A DNA stretch of 64,000 nt from Thermohahella caldifontis (GCF_041153465.1 NZ_CP154858.1:2852001-2916000), one strand, 5' to 3'; positions 17,642 through 26,487 are shown, numbered from the stretch's first letter. Numbers and translations are program-made. The notes: generated from the letters alone by a model not told the origin.

Positions 17642-18432
17642 CGTGTAAACGCATGCTCCTGGGTGGGGAAGGCGCCGCTCTTGACGGCATCCACATACGC
17701 TTTCAGGGCGGCCTGAATGCTCGGTTGCCCTTCCAGAAAATTCTTGACGAAGCGTGGCCGGCGGCCTGAACCCAGGCCCAGCAGATCATGCAGGACCAGC
17801 ACCTGGGCATCCGTATGGGGGCCGGCACCGATGCCGATCACCGGGACGCGTGCATTGGCGGTCAGTTCTGCGGCCACCTCGGTCGGTACGCATTCCAGCA
17901 GCAGCAGGTCCGCTCCCGCATCTTCCAGTGCCCGGGCATCTTCCAGCATCTTCAGGGCCGCCGCCTCATCCCGGCCCTGCACCTTGTAACCGCCGAACTT
18001 GTTGACGGACTGGGGCGTCAGGCCCAGATGGGCGCACACGGGAATGCCCTGATACGCCATGCGTTCAACGGTTTCGCAGAGCCAGGCGCCTCCTTCGAGC
18101 TTGACCAGGTGGGCGCCGGCCTGCATGAGAATCCGGGCGTTGTCCATGGCCGTGTCCGGATCGGGGTAGGTCATGAAGGGCATGTCCGCCATGATCAGTG
18201 CGCCCTGATTGCCGCGCCTGACACAGGCCGTGTGGTAGGCCATGTCCTCGATGGTCACGGGGAGGGTGCTGTCATGTCCCTGCAGGACCATGCCCAGAGA
18301 ATCTCCCACCAGAATGACTTCCACGCCGGCACTGGAGACCTCGTGCGCAAAGGTGGCATCGTAGGCGGTCAGAACCGCGAATTTTTCACCATTGGCCTTG
18401 TGCTGGTGCAGTGTGGTCAGTGTGACGGCCAT
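17638..18432 (-). CDS. panB: ketopantoate hydroxymethyltransferase
   Basis: The 264-residue PanB makes ketopantoate from alpha-ketoisovalerate and methylene-tetrahydrofolate, the first pantothenate step. Hallmarks: FAVLTAYDATFAHEVSSAGV, ILVGDSLGMVLQGHDSTLPV, VKLEGGAWLCETV and PVIGIGAGPHTDAQVLVLHD. It is followed directly by panC and preceded by folK. Confidence 0.96.
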   Translation of the reverse strand: MAVTLTTLHQHKANGEKFAVLTAYDATFAHEVSSAGVEVILVGDSLGMVLQGHDSTLPVTIEDMAYHTACVRRGNQGALIMADMPFMTYPDPDTAMDNARILMQAGAHLVKLEGGAWLCETVERMAYQGIPVCAHLGLTPQSVNKFGGYKVQGRDEAAALKMLEDARALEDAGADLLLLECVPTEVAAELTANARVPVIGIGAGPHTDAQVLVLHDLLGLGSGRRPRFVKNFLEGQPSIQAALKAYVDAVKSGAFPTQEHAFTR

Positions 18433-18502
18433 TCAATGCTCCTGTCGGCTTTCTGTGCATAGACTAAAAGGATTTGTGTCCGGAATAAAGGCCCGGGTTC
18501 AC

Positions 18503-18997
18503 TCAATGTTGATCGGGGGCAAGCTTTTCCAGTCCGTCGGATCCGAGACTGGACTGGACGTCCGCCAGGCGCTCTCCCGTTTCCGGATGGATCAGATCCG
18601 GGGCAATTTCCAGCAGCGGTACCAGGACGAAATTGCGCCGGCACATCTCCGGGTGCGGCACGGTCAGACGCGCACTGCGGATCAGCTGATCACCATACAA
18701 CAGCAGATCCAGATCCAGCGTACGAGGCCCCCAGCGGACCTCCCGGACGCGCTGATGTGCGGCCTCGATGGCCTGAAGCGCGTCGAGCAGGGCTTCGGGT
18801 GCCAGCCGGGTATCCAGTGCCGCCGCCGCGTTGATGTACCAGGGCTGATCACCGGGACCGAGCGGACGGCTGCGATACAGGGAAGACGCCGCCCGCAATT
18901 GCGTGCCGGGCAGTGTGGCCAGCTCGGCAAAGGCCTGCAGAACCTGCTCTGCGGGACTGTCGAGATTGCTGCCCAGACCGATGTATGCGGTGATCAT
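18503..18997 (-). CDS. folK: 2-amino-4-hydroxy-6-hydroxymethyldihydropteridine pyrophosphokinase
   Basis: The 164-residue canonical FolK pyrophosphorylates hydroxymethyl-dihydropterin in folate synthesis. It starts MITAYIGLGSNLDSP, has the substrate loop SSLYRSRPLG and the full signature VRWGPRTLDLDLLLYGD. I start at the ATG at 18997, which overlaps the pcnB stop by 4 bp (ATGA). This is the complete copy; the paralogue at 14690 is divergent. Confidence 0.94.
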   Translation of the reverse strand: MITAYIGLGSNLDSPAEQVLQAFAELATLPGTQLRAASSLYRSRPLGPGDQPWYINAAAALDTRLAPEALLDALQAIEAAHQRVREVRWGPRTLDLDLLLYGDQLIRSARLTVPHPEMCRRNFVLVPLLEIAPDLIHPETGERLADVQSSLGSDGLEKLAPDQH

Positions 18998-20325
18998 GGT
19001 GCCGGCCGTTTGCGTGGACGCCGTCTTCTGCGGCGTGGTCTGGATTCCGGTTCGGTACTGGCCGTATCCGGGCGTCCGGCCTGCATGGTCGTCCACCAGT
19101 CGCCCAGTCCGCCCAGCTGCTCACCGGCAGCTTCACGCAGCAGGAGAAAATCATAGGCCGCGCGGAAGCGCGGATGGGCCATGAGTGACTCCGCGCGCTT
19201 GCGGTTCTTGCGCGCCAGCCTCAGCTGCATTTCCCAGATTTCCTTCATGGGCAGGCTGAAGCGTTTGGGCAGGGCCGTGCTGCGAATCTGTGTGCCGATG
19301 ACTTCCGACGCGGCCTCATGCAGGGCCTGCATGGGCGGCAGGCTTTGCCGGGCTTCAAGGTCGGCCTGCCTTGCGCTGACCACGGGCCAGAGTAGTGCCG
19401 CATAAAGAAATGCCGGGGTCACGGGCTTGTCCTGGCGGATACGTTCGTCCGTATTCGACAGTGCGATGCGGATCAGTTTTTCGGCAAGGGTGTTACCCTG
19501 GTCGAGCAGTGCATCGGTCTGGGGAAACAGCGGCGCAAAGAGTCCGTATTCGCGCAGCAGCCCGAAGCTGCGCACACCGTGCCCGGACAGGAACAGCTTC
19601 AGCACTTCTTCGAAGAGGCGGGCCGGGGGGATGTTGTCCAGCAAGGGTGCCATGTCGCGGATCGGTCGTGCAGTGCGGGGCTCGATTTCAAAATCCAGTT
19701 TGGCTGCAAAGCGGATCGCCCGGAGCATGCGGACGGGGTCTTCCCGGTACCGGGTTTCCGGATCACCGATCAGACGCAGCCGGCGTGCCTGAATATCTTC
19801 CATGCCACCGGCATGATCATGGATGGAGAAGTCTTCGACGCTGTAGTAGAGGGCGTTGATGGTGAAGTCGCGCCGCAGGGCATCCTCTTCCTTGGTCCCC
19901 CAGACATTGTCACGGGTAATCTGCCCCTCGTCGTTGACGGCGGCATCACCTTCTGTATTGTCGGGGTCTGCCAGCAAGGCGCGGAAGGTGGCCACCTCGA
20001 TAATTTCCCGGCCGAAATGAACGTGGGCCAGGCGAAAGCGGCGACCGATCAGTCTGCAGTTGCTGAACAGGGCTTTGACCTGCTCCGGCGTGGCACTGGT
20101 GGCCACATCGAAATCCTTGGGCGGATGTCCCAGCAGTATGTCACGTACACCGCCGCCCACGATATAGGCTTCATGGCCGGCCTGGTTCAGGCGATACAGT
20201 ACCTTCAGCGCGTTGGGGCTGATCAGTTTGCGGGAAACCGGGTGCTGGTCTCGCGGAATGATGCGGAGCTTGGGCTGTGGTGCGGACGCATTGCCGGTCA
20301 CCCAGCGCATGATTTTCTTGATCAT
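18994..20325 (-). CDS. pcnB: poly(A) polymerase I
   Basis: The 443-residue enzyme adds 3' poly(A) tails that promote RNA decay. The nucleotidyltransferase head (YIVGGGVRDILLGHPPKDFDVAT with the catalytic Asp pair) is followed by FTINALYYSVEDFSIHDHAGG and RAIRFAAKLDFEIE. The tail is arginine-rich (RPRRRRRRPRKRPAP), usual for this family's RNA-binding end. It lies downstream of the putative CrcZ RNA, as in Pseudomonas. Confidence 0.95.
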   Translation of the reverse strand: MIKKIMRWVTGNASAPQPKLRIIPRDQHPVSRKLISPNALKVLYRLNQAGHEAYIVGGGVRDILLGHPPKDFDVATSATPEQVKALFSNCRLIGRRFRLAHVHFGREIIEVATFRALLADPDNTEGDAAVNDEGQITRDNVWGTKEEDALRRDFTINALYYSVEDFSIHDHAGGMEDIQARRLRLIGDPETRYREDPVRMLRAIRFAAKLDFEIEPRTARPIRDMAPLLDNIPPARLFEEVLKLFLSGHGVRSFGLLREYGLFAPLFPQTDALLDQGNTLAEKLIRIALSNTDERIRQDKPVTPAFLYAALLWPVVSARQADLEARQSLPPMQALHEAASEVIGTQIRSTALPKRFSLPMKEIWEMQLRLARKNRKRAESLMAHPRFRAAYDFLLLREAAGEQLGGLGDWWTTMQAGRPDTASTEPESRPRRRRRRPRKRPAP

Positions 20326-20417
20326 GATCTCTGTGGTTTGACTGCCTGATATACGGTGTCAACGGTGTGCGGCAGTGTACATCCTTGCTGGCTGAAATGC
20401 GAGTCGTGCGCTGCCTT

Positions 20418-20796
20418 CAAAACAGAAGAAGCCGGAGAGGCTTGCGCCTGTCCGGCCGGGAATCATGGCAGTGTTGTTGTTATTGTTGCCGGTTGTTGTC
20501 AGTAGCCGTCCCCACACTTGGGGCCCTCTGAAATTGCGCAAATTGAACGCTTTGAATACGTTGAGCAGCAGTTTGTCTGTCCAGCGATTCTGGTGCACTG
20601 CGAGCGGCTGGGGCCGTCTTGTTCTTCTTGTGCACTTCGTTGTCCAGACTGTTGCGAGCTGCTTAAAAAATCAGCATCCAAAACACTCAACTCGCTACCC
20701 TTGTTCTTGTTTTTGTTGCCGGGCTTCTTGTTGTTGTGCTGCCTTGTTGTTTTTGTTTGATGGCAAGTGAGTTTCTTTTGTTGTTTTTGTTTTCGC
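20418..20796 (-). ncRNA. crcZ: CrcZ-like Hfq/Crc-sequestering small RNA
   Basis: The cbrB-pcnB gap has no gene on either strand but holds a minus-strand transcript unit: a sigma-54 promoter at 20806-20822, a predicted start near 20796, about 375 nt, and an intrinsic terminator at 20421-20455. The RNA would carry at least five A-rich AAnAAnAA-type motifs such as AAACAAAAACAACAA, ACAACAACAAGAAG, CAACAAAAACAAGAACAA, AGAAGAACAAG and CAACAATAACAACAAC. In Pseudomonas CrcZ (about 400 nt) occupies this place, is activated by CbrB with sigma-54, and titrates the Hfq/Crc catabolite repression complex through such motifs. The identification rests on position, promoter and motifs, not on an alignment. 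Confidence 0.82.
20421..20455 (-). terminator. rho-independent terminator of the CrcZ-like RNA
   Basis: On the minus strand GCCGGACAGGC, loop GCAA, GCCTCTCCGGC forms an 11 bp stem with one mismatch and is followed by TTCTTCTGTTTT. It ends the RNA before pcnB, which starts at 20325. Confidence 0.75.
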
Positions 20797-20805
20797 TCTG
20801 ATAGA

Positions 20806-20822
20806 TTGCAGGCGGGATGCCA
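20806..20822 (-). promoter_or_regulatory. sigma-54 promoter (-24/-12) of the CrcZ-like RNA
   Basis: On the minus strand TGGCATCCCGCCTGCAA shows the GG (20821-20820) and GC (20809-20808) dinucleotides separated by exactly 10 bp, close to the consensus TGGCAC-N5-TTGCA. It sits 72-150 bp from the GTAAC repeats, the usual enhancer distance. Confidence 0.75.
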
Positions 20823-20885
20823 GAAAATGAAATAATCATGTAAAACAATAGGATATGGGTTATTGCGGAATTCTCGTAGGGAAGA

Positions 20886-20972
20886 TTACCTAGGTAAGTG
20901 TTACCTCGCGTCACTATGTTGATGTGATATGTTTCGCAAGGTAACACTGCGCCGGGTAACACCCGGTAACAC
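20886..20972. promoter_or_regulatory. clustered GTAACAC/GTTACC half-sites, probable CbrB enhancer
   Basis: GTAACAC occurs at 20941, 20956 and 20966. TTACCTAGGTAA (20886-20897) and GGTAAGTGTTACC (20893-20905) are overlapping inverted versions. Known CbrB sites in Pseudomonas use TGTTAC/GTAACA arms. The cluster begins just past the cbrB stop and upstream of the sigma-54 promoter, where an enhancer for the CrcZ-like RNA would be expected. Confidence 0.65.
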
Positions 20973-20979
20973 AAATGGG

Positions 20980-22410
20980 TCAGCTGGTCTTTTTCTTTTT
21001 GGGGCGGGGGATGCCCAGGCGCTGCCGGCGTTCCCACAGGCTCTTGCGGCTGATGCCCAGGCGCTTGGCCAGTTCCGTTTCGCTCATGGTGTCCTGATTC
21101 TCCAGGACAAAGTGCTGGAAATAGTCTTCCAGGGACAGGTCCTGCGGGCGCGAGTGGGTGGTGCCGGATGGGTTGTCCGTATTCACCAGAGAGCTGGGGA
21201 TGGCCGTGTCTTCATCCACTTCAATACCCAAGGCCTGTGCGTCGATGGCATCCCCTTCCGCCAGAATGACGGCCCGCTCGATGGCATTCTCCATTTCACG
21301 CACGTTGCCCGGCCAGCGATATCGGGAGATGGCCGCCTTGGCGGAGTCCGAAAAATAAAGGCCAGACCGCCCCATATTGGCGGCTGTACGCGCCAGAAGC
21401 ATGTTGGCCAGACCGAGTATGTCCTCCTCACGCTCGCGCAGCGCCGGCATCTGCAGTTGCATCACGTTCAGCCGGTAGTAGAGGTCTTCGCGGAATTCGC
21501 CGGTCTGGCACATGGCTTTCAGGTTACGGTGGGTGGCGGCGATGAGGCGGACATCCACCTTTTTGGACTGGGTGGAGCCCACGGGACGAATTTCACCTTC
21601 CTGCAGTACACGCAGCAGGCGGGCCTGGGCTTCCAGAGGCAGTTCGCCGATTTCATCCAGAAACAGGGTGCCCCCATCGGCTGCCTCAACAAGTCCGGTC
21701 CGGTCGCTGACTGCGCCGGTGAAGGCACCCTTGATGTGTCCGAACAACTCCGATTCAATCAGTGTTTCCGGTATGGCTGCACAGTTGACACTCATCATGG
21801 GCTTGTCACGTCGCGGGCTCAGGGAGTGGAGCGCCTTGGCGGCCAGCTCCTTGCCCGTGCCGGATTCGCCCTGAATGAGAACGGTACTCTGTGTCGGCGC
21901 GATCCGCTCGATCAGGCGGAACAGCCGCTGCATGGCTTTGCAACGGCCGTAAAGAATTCCGGCAAAGAGACCCTGCTCATCCGTTGTGGCTTCAGGCATG
22001 GGTTGAGCGGAAGAAGGTGTGGTGCGTGCCGGTACATGCGGTTCCGGGGCGGCGGGCGTATGCCGCTCGAGAATTTCCCTGACCGATGCCAGTAGCTCCT
22101 CGTGGTCGAAGGGTTTGGCGATATAGTCCACAGCTCCCTTTTTCATGGAGTCCACGGCGGAACGCAGGCTGGCATAACTGGTCATGATGAGAACCGGCAC
22201 GCCATCCAGAGCACCAATCAGGTCGGTACCGGGACGACCGGGCAGGCGCATGTCGGTAATGATCAGATCCGGCCGGTCGCGCTCTGCCAGCTCCAGGGCC
22301 TGTTCCACCGACTCGGTATCACTGACCCGGTAGCCATTGTGTTCCAGCAGCCGCTTCACCGCAGAGCGGATGATCCCTTCGTCTTCAACAACCAGAATGT
22401 GTGACGTCAT
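20980..22410 (-). CDS. cbrB: CbrB, NtrC-family sigma-54 response regulator
   Basis: The 476-residue protein has three parts: a receiver with phospho-acceptor D53 (LIITDMRLPG), an AAA+ sigma-54 activator domain (GESGTGKELAAKAL Walker A; GAFTGA loop; GGTLFLDEIGELPLEAQARLLRVLQ), and a C-terminal Fis-type helix-turn-helix (ELAKRLGISRKSLWERRQRL) with a lysine-rich tail. The GAFTGA loop is intact, so it can contact sigma-54. Its start overlaps the cbrA stop by 4 bp. In Pseudomonas CbrB controls CrcZ and carbon/nitrogen use; the crcZ-like locus directly downstream supports the same role. Confidence 0.95.
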   Translation of the reverse strand: MTSHILVVEDEGIIRSAVKRLLEHNGYRVSDTESVEQALELAERDRPDLIITDMRLPGRPGTDLIGALDGVPVLIMTSYASLRSAVDSMKKGAVDYIAKPFDHEELLASVREILERHTPAAPEPHVPARTTPSSAQPMPEATTDEQGLFAGILYGRCKAMQRLFRLIERIAPTQSTVLIQGESGTGKELAAKALHSLSPRRDKPMMSVNCAAIPETLIESELFGHIKGAFTGAVSDRTGLVEAADGGTLFLDEIGELPLEAQARLLRVLQEGEIRPVGSTQSKKVDVRLIAATHRNLKAMCQTGEFREDLYYRLNVMQLQMPALREREEDILGLANMLLARTAANMGRSGLYFSDSAKAAISRYRWPGNVREMENAIERAVILAEGDAIDAQALGIEVDEDTAIPSSLVNTDNPSGTTHSRPQDLSLEDYFQHFVLENQDTMSETELAKRLGISRKSLWERRQRLGIPRPKKKKTS

Positions 22411-25376
22411 GGTGTCTTGTCCACTGCCTCATGTTGGGGAGTCGGCACTTCGGCGGCAGGTAATTCGATCACCACCCGTGTCCCCTTTCCTGTCACCGGA
22501 TTGGCGGGGCTTTCGTAACGGATGTTGCCATAGTGCTCTTCTACAATACTGTAAACCAGTGACAAACCCAAGCCGGTGCCCTGGTCGGGGCCCTTGGTGG
22601 TAAAGAAGGGCTCGAAGATGTGATCCAGTTGATCCTGGGGAATGCCGCAGCCTTCGTCTTCCACCTCAATATGGGTGATATAGCCGCGGCGCTCGGCCGT
22701 AACCCGGATGTATCCGCCTTCCTCGCTGGCGTCCCGGGCATTGGAGAGCAGGTTGATGAATACCTGAACCAGCCGCTGATCGTCGCCCAGCACGATGAGA
22801 TCATCCGGTACCAGATTCTCGAAGACCACCCGTGGCCCCTTGTCAGAGAGGGACAGCAGGTGAATGGCATCGTCCACACACTTGCGCAGGTGGGTGGGCT
22901 CGTGAAACGACGCCTGCACATGGTTGCCCGAACGGGCAAAGTTCATCAGCGTCTGCAGAATGCGCGAGATACGCTGTGTCTGTTCCAGAATCTGCTCGGC
23001 AGTCTCCAGCACTTCCGGCTCCCGGGTCATCAGTTTGAGATTTTGTGCCAGACAGGCAATGCCCGTCACCGGATTGCCCACCTCATGCGCCACACCGGCG
23101 GCAAGCCGGCCAATGGAAGCCAACCGCGAGCTGTGGACCAGTTCTTCTTCCAAAAGCTGGGTTTCAGTGTAGTCCTCCACCAGAATGACCTGGCCCGGCA
23201 TGGGATCATTGGTGTTGTCGTTGATGGTGGATTTGTGCAGGTTGAACCAGCGGGGACGCCCCTGCACATCAATCCGTTTTTTCGGAATGCGTTTCTGAGG
23301 TAGCTTGGCAAAGCTGTAGAGCAGGGTGGCCCAGGGGGCAGGGATGCTGCTCACGTGGGAGCCGATGACCTCGGAGGCAGGAATGCCGGTCAGGGACTCC
23401 ATGGCCTGGTTCCACATCAGGATTTCAAAATCCTCCCCCAGCGAGCATGCTGCCATGGGCAGATGCTGAAGGGTTTGCCGGTGGTGCCGGCGCAGGGTAT
23501 CCAGTTCGGCGGCCAGGCCGGTGAGCTGGTCCTGGTAGGTTTCCAGCCGGGTTTCCACATAATGAATGTCCTGAGCCGGGCTGACACTGCCGGCGGATTT
23601 GAATCCCAGCGACCGGCGTACAATGTCCTGTGCAATGGCCGGACCGAGCAGGCCGGAGAGGTTGGCTTCGATCTGATCTCGCAGGCGTCGCAGGGCATAG
23701 GGGCGGTATTCCACCTCATTGAGCCCGAGTTGCATCAGGGCGCGATTGACTTCCCGCTCCGCGGTCTGGCGTCCCAATGGCTCCGCCAGAAAATCCTTGA
23801 ACTCTTCCGATGAGGTGGCAATGAGTTCCCGGCGCGACGGACGCATCAGTGTGTCCACTGAACAGGCCTGCGCTGCACTCTGCTCGGCCCGGCTGGTTTC
23901 CGTGAACAGGGTGACGACTACAAACATGACCACGTTTACCGTCAGCGCGGTCATCACATAGATATGCCAGTCGTCGACGCGGGTCACGTATCCGTCCGGT
24001 CCCGAGATCAGCGCCAGCACATCCACGTTGAGCAGCTGGGGCAGCGGCAGCGTCACCAGCCAGATGACAAAGCCGCCCAGGATGCCGGCAAGCAGCCCCT
24101 TGCGATTGCCCTGCGGCCAGTAGATGACCGCCAGCACGCCGGGCAGAAACTGCAGGGCGGCAGAAAAGGAGATGATGCCGAGCTCGGAAAGCTCGAAGTA
24201 GGGGCTCAGTTGCGCCGCATACAGATAAGCGCCGGCGAAAATGGCAAGAATGAGGATGCGCCGGGTCCAGTTCAGCCAGGTATAGATGTTGTCCCGTGAG
24301 AGGGGCTGATATACCGGCAGCACCAGGTGATTGAGTGCCATGGCGGCAAGTGCCAGTGTGGTGACAATCAGCAGTCCGGATGCTGCGGCAAGGCCGGCCA
24401 GGAACATGAGCAGGCTGACGAAGGGAGAGCCGGTCATGGCACCCAGGCCGAGCGGGAAATACTCCGGCGAGGTCGGGATGCTCAGGTGAATGCCGCCCCA
24501 GAGATACACCGGCACCGGCAGCGCGATCAGCAACAGGTACAGCGGAAAGCCCCAGCTGGCACGGTAGAGCGCCTTGCTGTTCAGATTCTCGGTGAAGGTC
24601 ATCTGAAACATGTGGGGCATGACGAGTGCCGAGGAAAAGAACAGCAGCAACATTGCTCGCCACGGGCCGTCACTGAGATGGCGATCCATGGCACTGATGC
24701 GTGTGGCGTTTTCCTGTATCCATTGATCCATGGCCAGGGGGCCGCCGAAAAATTCCCATACCAACCATATACCGGCACCCAGATAGACCGCCAGCTTGAA
24801 CAGGCTTTCAAAGGCAATGGCAGTGACCAGTCCGGGATGACGGTCGGAGCGGTATTGTCCCCGGGCACCGAAAATGACTGTGAACAGGGCAATGGCCACG
24901 ACAAAGATCAGACTGACCCATTCGTCCTGCTGCCCGGGTGCCAGGGTCTGCACAATGCTGGTGACCGCCTGGATCTGGAGTGCCATCAGTGGCAACGCGG
25001 CAATCAGCATCAGCAGGGTGGTGATGGTGCCGGCCAGCTGGCTGCGGTAGCGGAACGTGAAGAGGTCGGCCAGGGAGCTGAGCTGATAGGTGCGGGTAAT
25101 CTTGAGGACCGGTACCAGCAGGACGGGAGACAGCAGCCAGGCTCCGCAAACACCGAGATAGAAGGCCAGAAAGCCATAGCCGTACTCGTAGGCCATGCCG
25201 ACGGTGCCGAACAGCGCCCAGCTGCTGGCATAGACGCCGAGCGACAGGATGTAGGTCAGCGGAGAGCGAACCCAGCGCTCGGGGATGCGGCCGTTGTCGG
25301 CCAGCTGGGCGATGAGGTAGAGCGCGCCCAGGTAGCCCAGCCCCAGTGCCAGCAGAACCCAGACGTTAAAGTTCAT
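22407..25376 (-). CDS. cbrA: CbrA, transporter-fused sensor histidine kinase
   Basis: The 989-residue inner-membrane kinase has an N-terminal Na+/solute-symporter (SLC5-like) domain of about 13 helices (residues 1 to about 510), then a linker and PAS region (near 640-720), and a HisKA/HATPase core. H-box AHEVGNP puts the phosphorylated histidine at 764; the N-box (FINLLSNARDASEEGG) and G-boxes (DEGCGIPQDQLDHIFEPFFT, GTGLGLSLVYSI) are complete. In Pseudomonas the symporter part is linked to histidine uptake and signalling. It is translationally coupled to cbrX upstream and cbrB downstream. Confidence 0.95.
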   Translation of the reverse strand: MNFNVWVLLALGLGYLGALYLIAQLADNGRIPERWVRSPLTYILSLGVYASSWALFGTVGMAYEYGYGFLAFYLGVCGAWLLSPVLLVPVLKITRTYQLSSLADLFTFRYRSQLAGTITTLLMLIAALPLMALQIQAVTSIVQTLAPGQQDEWVSLIFVVAIALFTVIFGARGQYRSDRHPGLVTAIAFESLFKLAVYLGAGIWLVWEFFGGPLAMDQWIQENATRISAMDRHLSDGPWRAMLLLFFSSALVMPHMFQMTFTENLNSKALYRASWGFPLYLLLIALPVPVYLWGGIHLSIPTSPEYFPLGLGAMTGSPFVSLLMFLAGLAAASGLLIVTTLALAAMALNHLVLPVYQPLSRDNIYTWLNWTRRILILAIFAGAYLYAAQLSPYFELSELGIISFSAALQFLPGVLAVIYWPQGNRKGLLAGILGGFVIWLVTLPLPQLLNVDVLALISGPDGYVTRVDDWHIYVMTALTVNVVMFVVVTLFTETSRAEQSAAQACSVDTLMRPSRRELIATSSEEFKDFLAEPLGRQTAEREVNRALMQLGLNEVEYRPYALRRLRDQIEANLSGLLGPAIAQDIVRRSLGFKSAGSVSPAQDIHYVETRLETYQDQLTGLAAELDTLRRHHRQTLQHLPMAACSLGEDFEILMWNQAMESLTGIPASEVIGSHVSSIPAPWATLLYSFAKLPQKRIPKKRIDVQGRPRWFNLHKSTINDNTNDPMPGQVILVEDYTETQLLEEELVHSSRLASIGRLAAGVAHEVGNPVTGIACLAQNLKLMTREPEVLETAEQILEQTQRISRILQTLMNFARSGNHVQASFHEPTHLRKCVDDAIHLLSLSDKGPRVVFENLVPDDLIVLGDDQRLVQVFINLLSNARDASEEGGYIRVTAERRGYITHIEVEDEGCGIPQDQLDHIFEPFFTTKGPDQGTGLGLSLVYSIVEEHYGNIRYESPANPVTGKGTRVVIELPAAEVPTPQHEAVDKTP

Positions 25377-25542
25377 TCGGGTCCCTCAGCCGATCAAGCC
25401 AGATGGCGACTCCGATCAGGCCGGCCCAGATGAGGTAGGGCCGGTACCATGCACTGCCCGGCTCGATCCACCAGTCCATGATGACCGGTGAAAAGGTGTA
25501 GATACTGAGTATGAGCAAAAAAACCAGGCGGTAGATGTACAT
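25366..25542 (-). CDS. cbrX: CbrX-like small membrane protein
   Basis: This 58-residue gene is easily missed. The protein reads MYIYRLVFLLILSIYTFSPV, then IMDWWIEPGSAWYRPYLIWA and a second hydrophobic stretch, ending RLRDPNEL. The MDWWIEP...WYRPYL core is what I recall from CbrX of Pseudomonas putida, a small protein encoded upstream of and coupled to cbrA. Its end overlaps the cbrA start by 11 bp, so cbrA translation probably depends on it. Two hydrophobic segments predict insertion in the inner membrane. Confidence 0.85.
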   Translation of the reverse strand: MYIYRLVFLLILSIYTFSPVIMDWWIEPGSAWYRPYLIWAGLIGVAIWLDRLRDPNEL

Positions 25543-25605
25543 GCATCGTGTCGGTCTGCGGGTATTCGGCCAGTGTACTGCGAGGACCCGGTCAGCGTAA
25601 AGTCG

Positions 25606-26487
25606 TCAGCCCAGCGGGATGTTGTGTCGCCACAGGGCCGGCCAGCAGGGCCAGTACGCAATGGCAGTGGCCAGCAGGCGCTCAGGGGTGCGTTCGGCGT
25701 GTACCTCCGGGTGCGTGATGCCCAGCCAGAGGAGTACCTGCCGCAGATTGTCGGCCGGGGTGCGCTTATCGACGGGCTCGGCAAGGTTCTGCTTGGACAG
25801 CTTCTGACCGCCGCGGGTAATCAGGGGCAAATGCATGAATTCCGGGGCGGAGGCGCCCAGGAAGCGAAACAGGCGGATCTGTGCATGGGTACATTCCAGC
25901 AGATCCTGACCGCGAACGATATGCGTGATGTGCTGATCAAGGTCGTCACACACCACGGCCATCTGATAGGCCCAGAAACCGTCCCGTCGCCGGAGGACAG
26001 GATCCTGAGCAGGCGGTGCAGGGGGCAGGTGACAGAGGCCACGGATGCGATCACGGAAGACCACATGTTCAGATCTTCCTCCCAGCCGCCAGGCCACATC
26101 CTTTTCCCGCCCGGAAGGACAATCCGGTCGATGGTGTCCTTGAGAGAGCGCCTTGCGGCTGCACGGACACGCATAAACATGACCTTGTCGGATCAGGCTG
26201 TCCAGTTGACGCTGATACAGGGTGTGGCGTCCGGATTGCCAGATCACCGGTTCATCACTGGTCAGCCCGTGAGCAGAGAGCGTGTCAAGAATGTCTTCAC
26301 CCCATTCCCGGCGACAGCGCAGACCGTCCACATCTTCCATGCGGATCAGCCAGGTGCCGTCGTGCGAACGTGCATCCAGCCATGAGGCCACGGCAGTATA
26401 GAGGGAGCCCCAGTGCAGCGGGCCGGTGGGGGAGGGTGCAAAGCGCCCCCGGTATCGGGAGCGCCCGGAAGCAGACGGAGCCGGCAT
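25606..26487 (-). CDS. gluQ: glutamyl-Q tRNA(Asp) synthetase
   Basis: The 293-residue truncated GluRS-like enzyme glutamylates queuosine in tRNA-Asp. It has the HIGH-type block GRFAPSPTGPLHWGSL, a zinc-site cluster (YACPCSRKAL and PDCP), HIVRGQDLLECTHAQIRLFR, and a KMSKS variant QKLSKQN. It lacks the anticodon-binding C-terminal half, as expected. Its ATG overlaps the dksA stop (TGATG). Confidence 0.93.
   Translation of the reverse strand: MPAPSASGRSRYRGRFAPSPTGPLHWGSLYTAVASWLDARSHDGTWLIRMEDVDGLRCRREWGEDILDTLSAHGLTSDEPVIWQSGRHTLYQRQLDSLIRQGHVYACPCSRKALSQGHHRPDCPSGREKDVAWRLGGRSEHVVFRDRIRGLCHLPPAPPAQDPVLRRRDGFWAYQMAVVCDDLDQHITHIVRGQDLLECTHAQIRLFRFLGASAPEFMHLPLITRGGQKLSKQNLAEPVDKRTPADNLRQVLLWLGITHPEVHAERTPERLLATAIAYWPCWPALWRHNIPLG

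Noticed and set aside
20465..20770. 101-codon plus-strand frame (and 79/80-codon ones) in the cbrB-pcnB gap
   Set aside because: Low-complexity Leu/Val/Cys-rich translation caused by the TTGTTGTT composition of the CrcZ-like locus; no ribosome site. The RNA on the other strand explains the composition.
20461..20780. CRISPR-like or microsatellite repeat in the TTGTTGTT-rich region
   Set aside because: There is no regular repeat-spacer pattern; the repeats are short and imperfect and fit CrcZ A-rich motifs on the opposite strand.
24327..25433. 368-codon plus-strand frame over cbrA
   Set aside because: Antisense shadow of the symporter half of cbrA, rich in Gln/Gly, with no signals.
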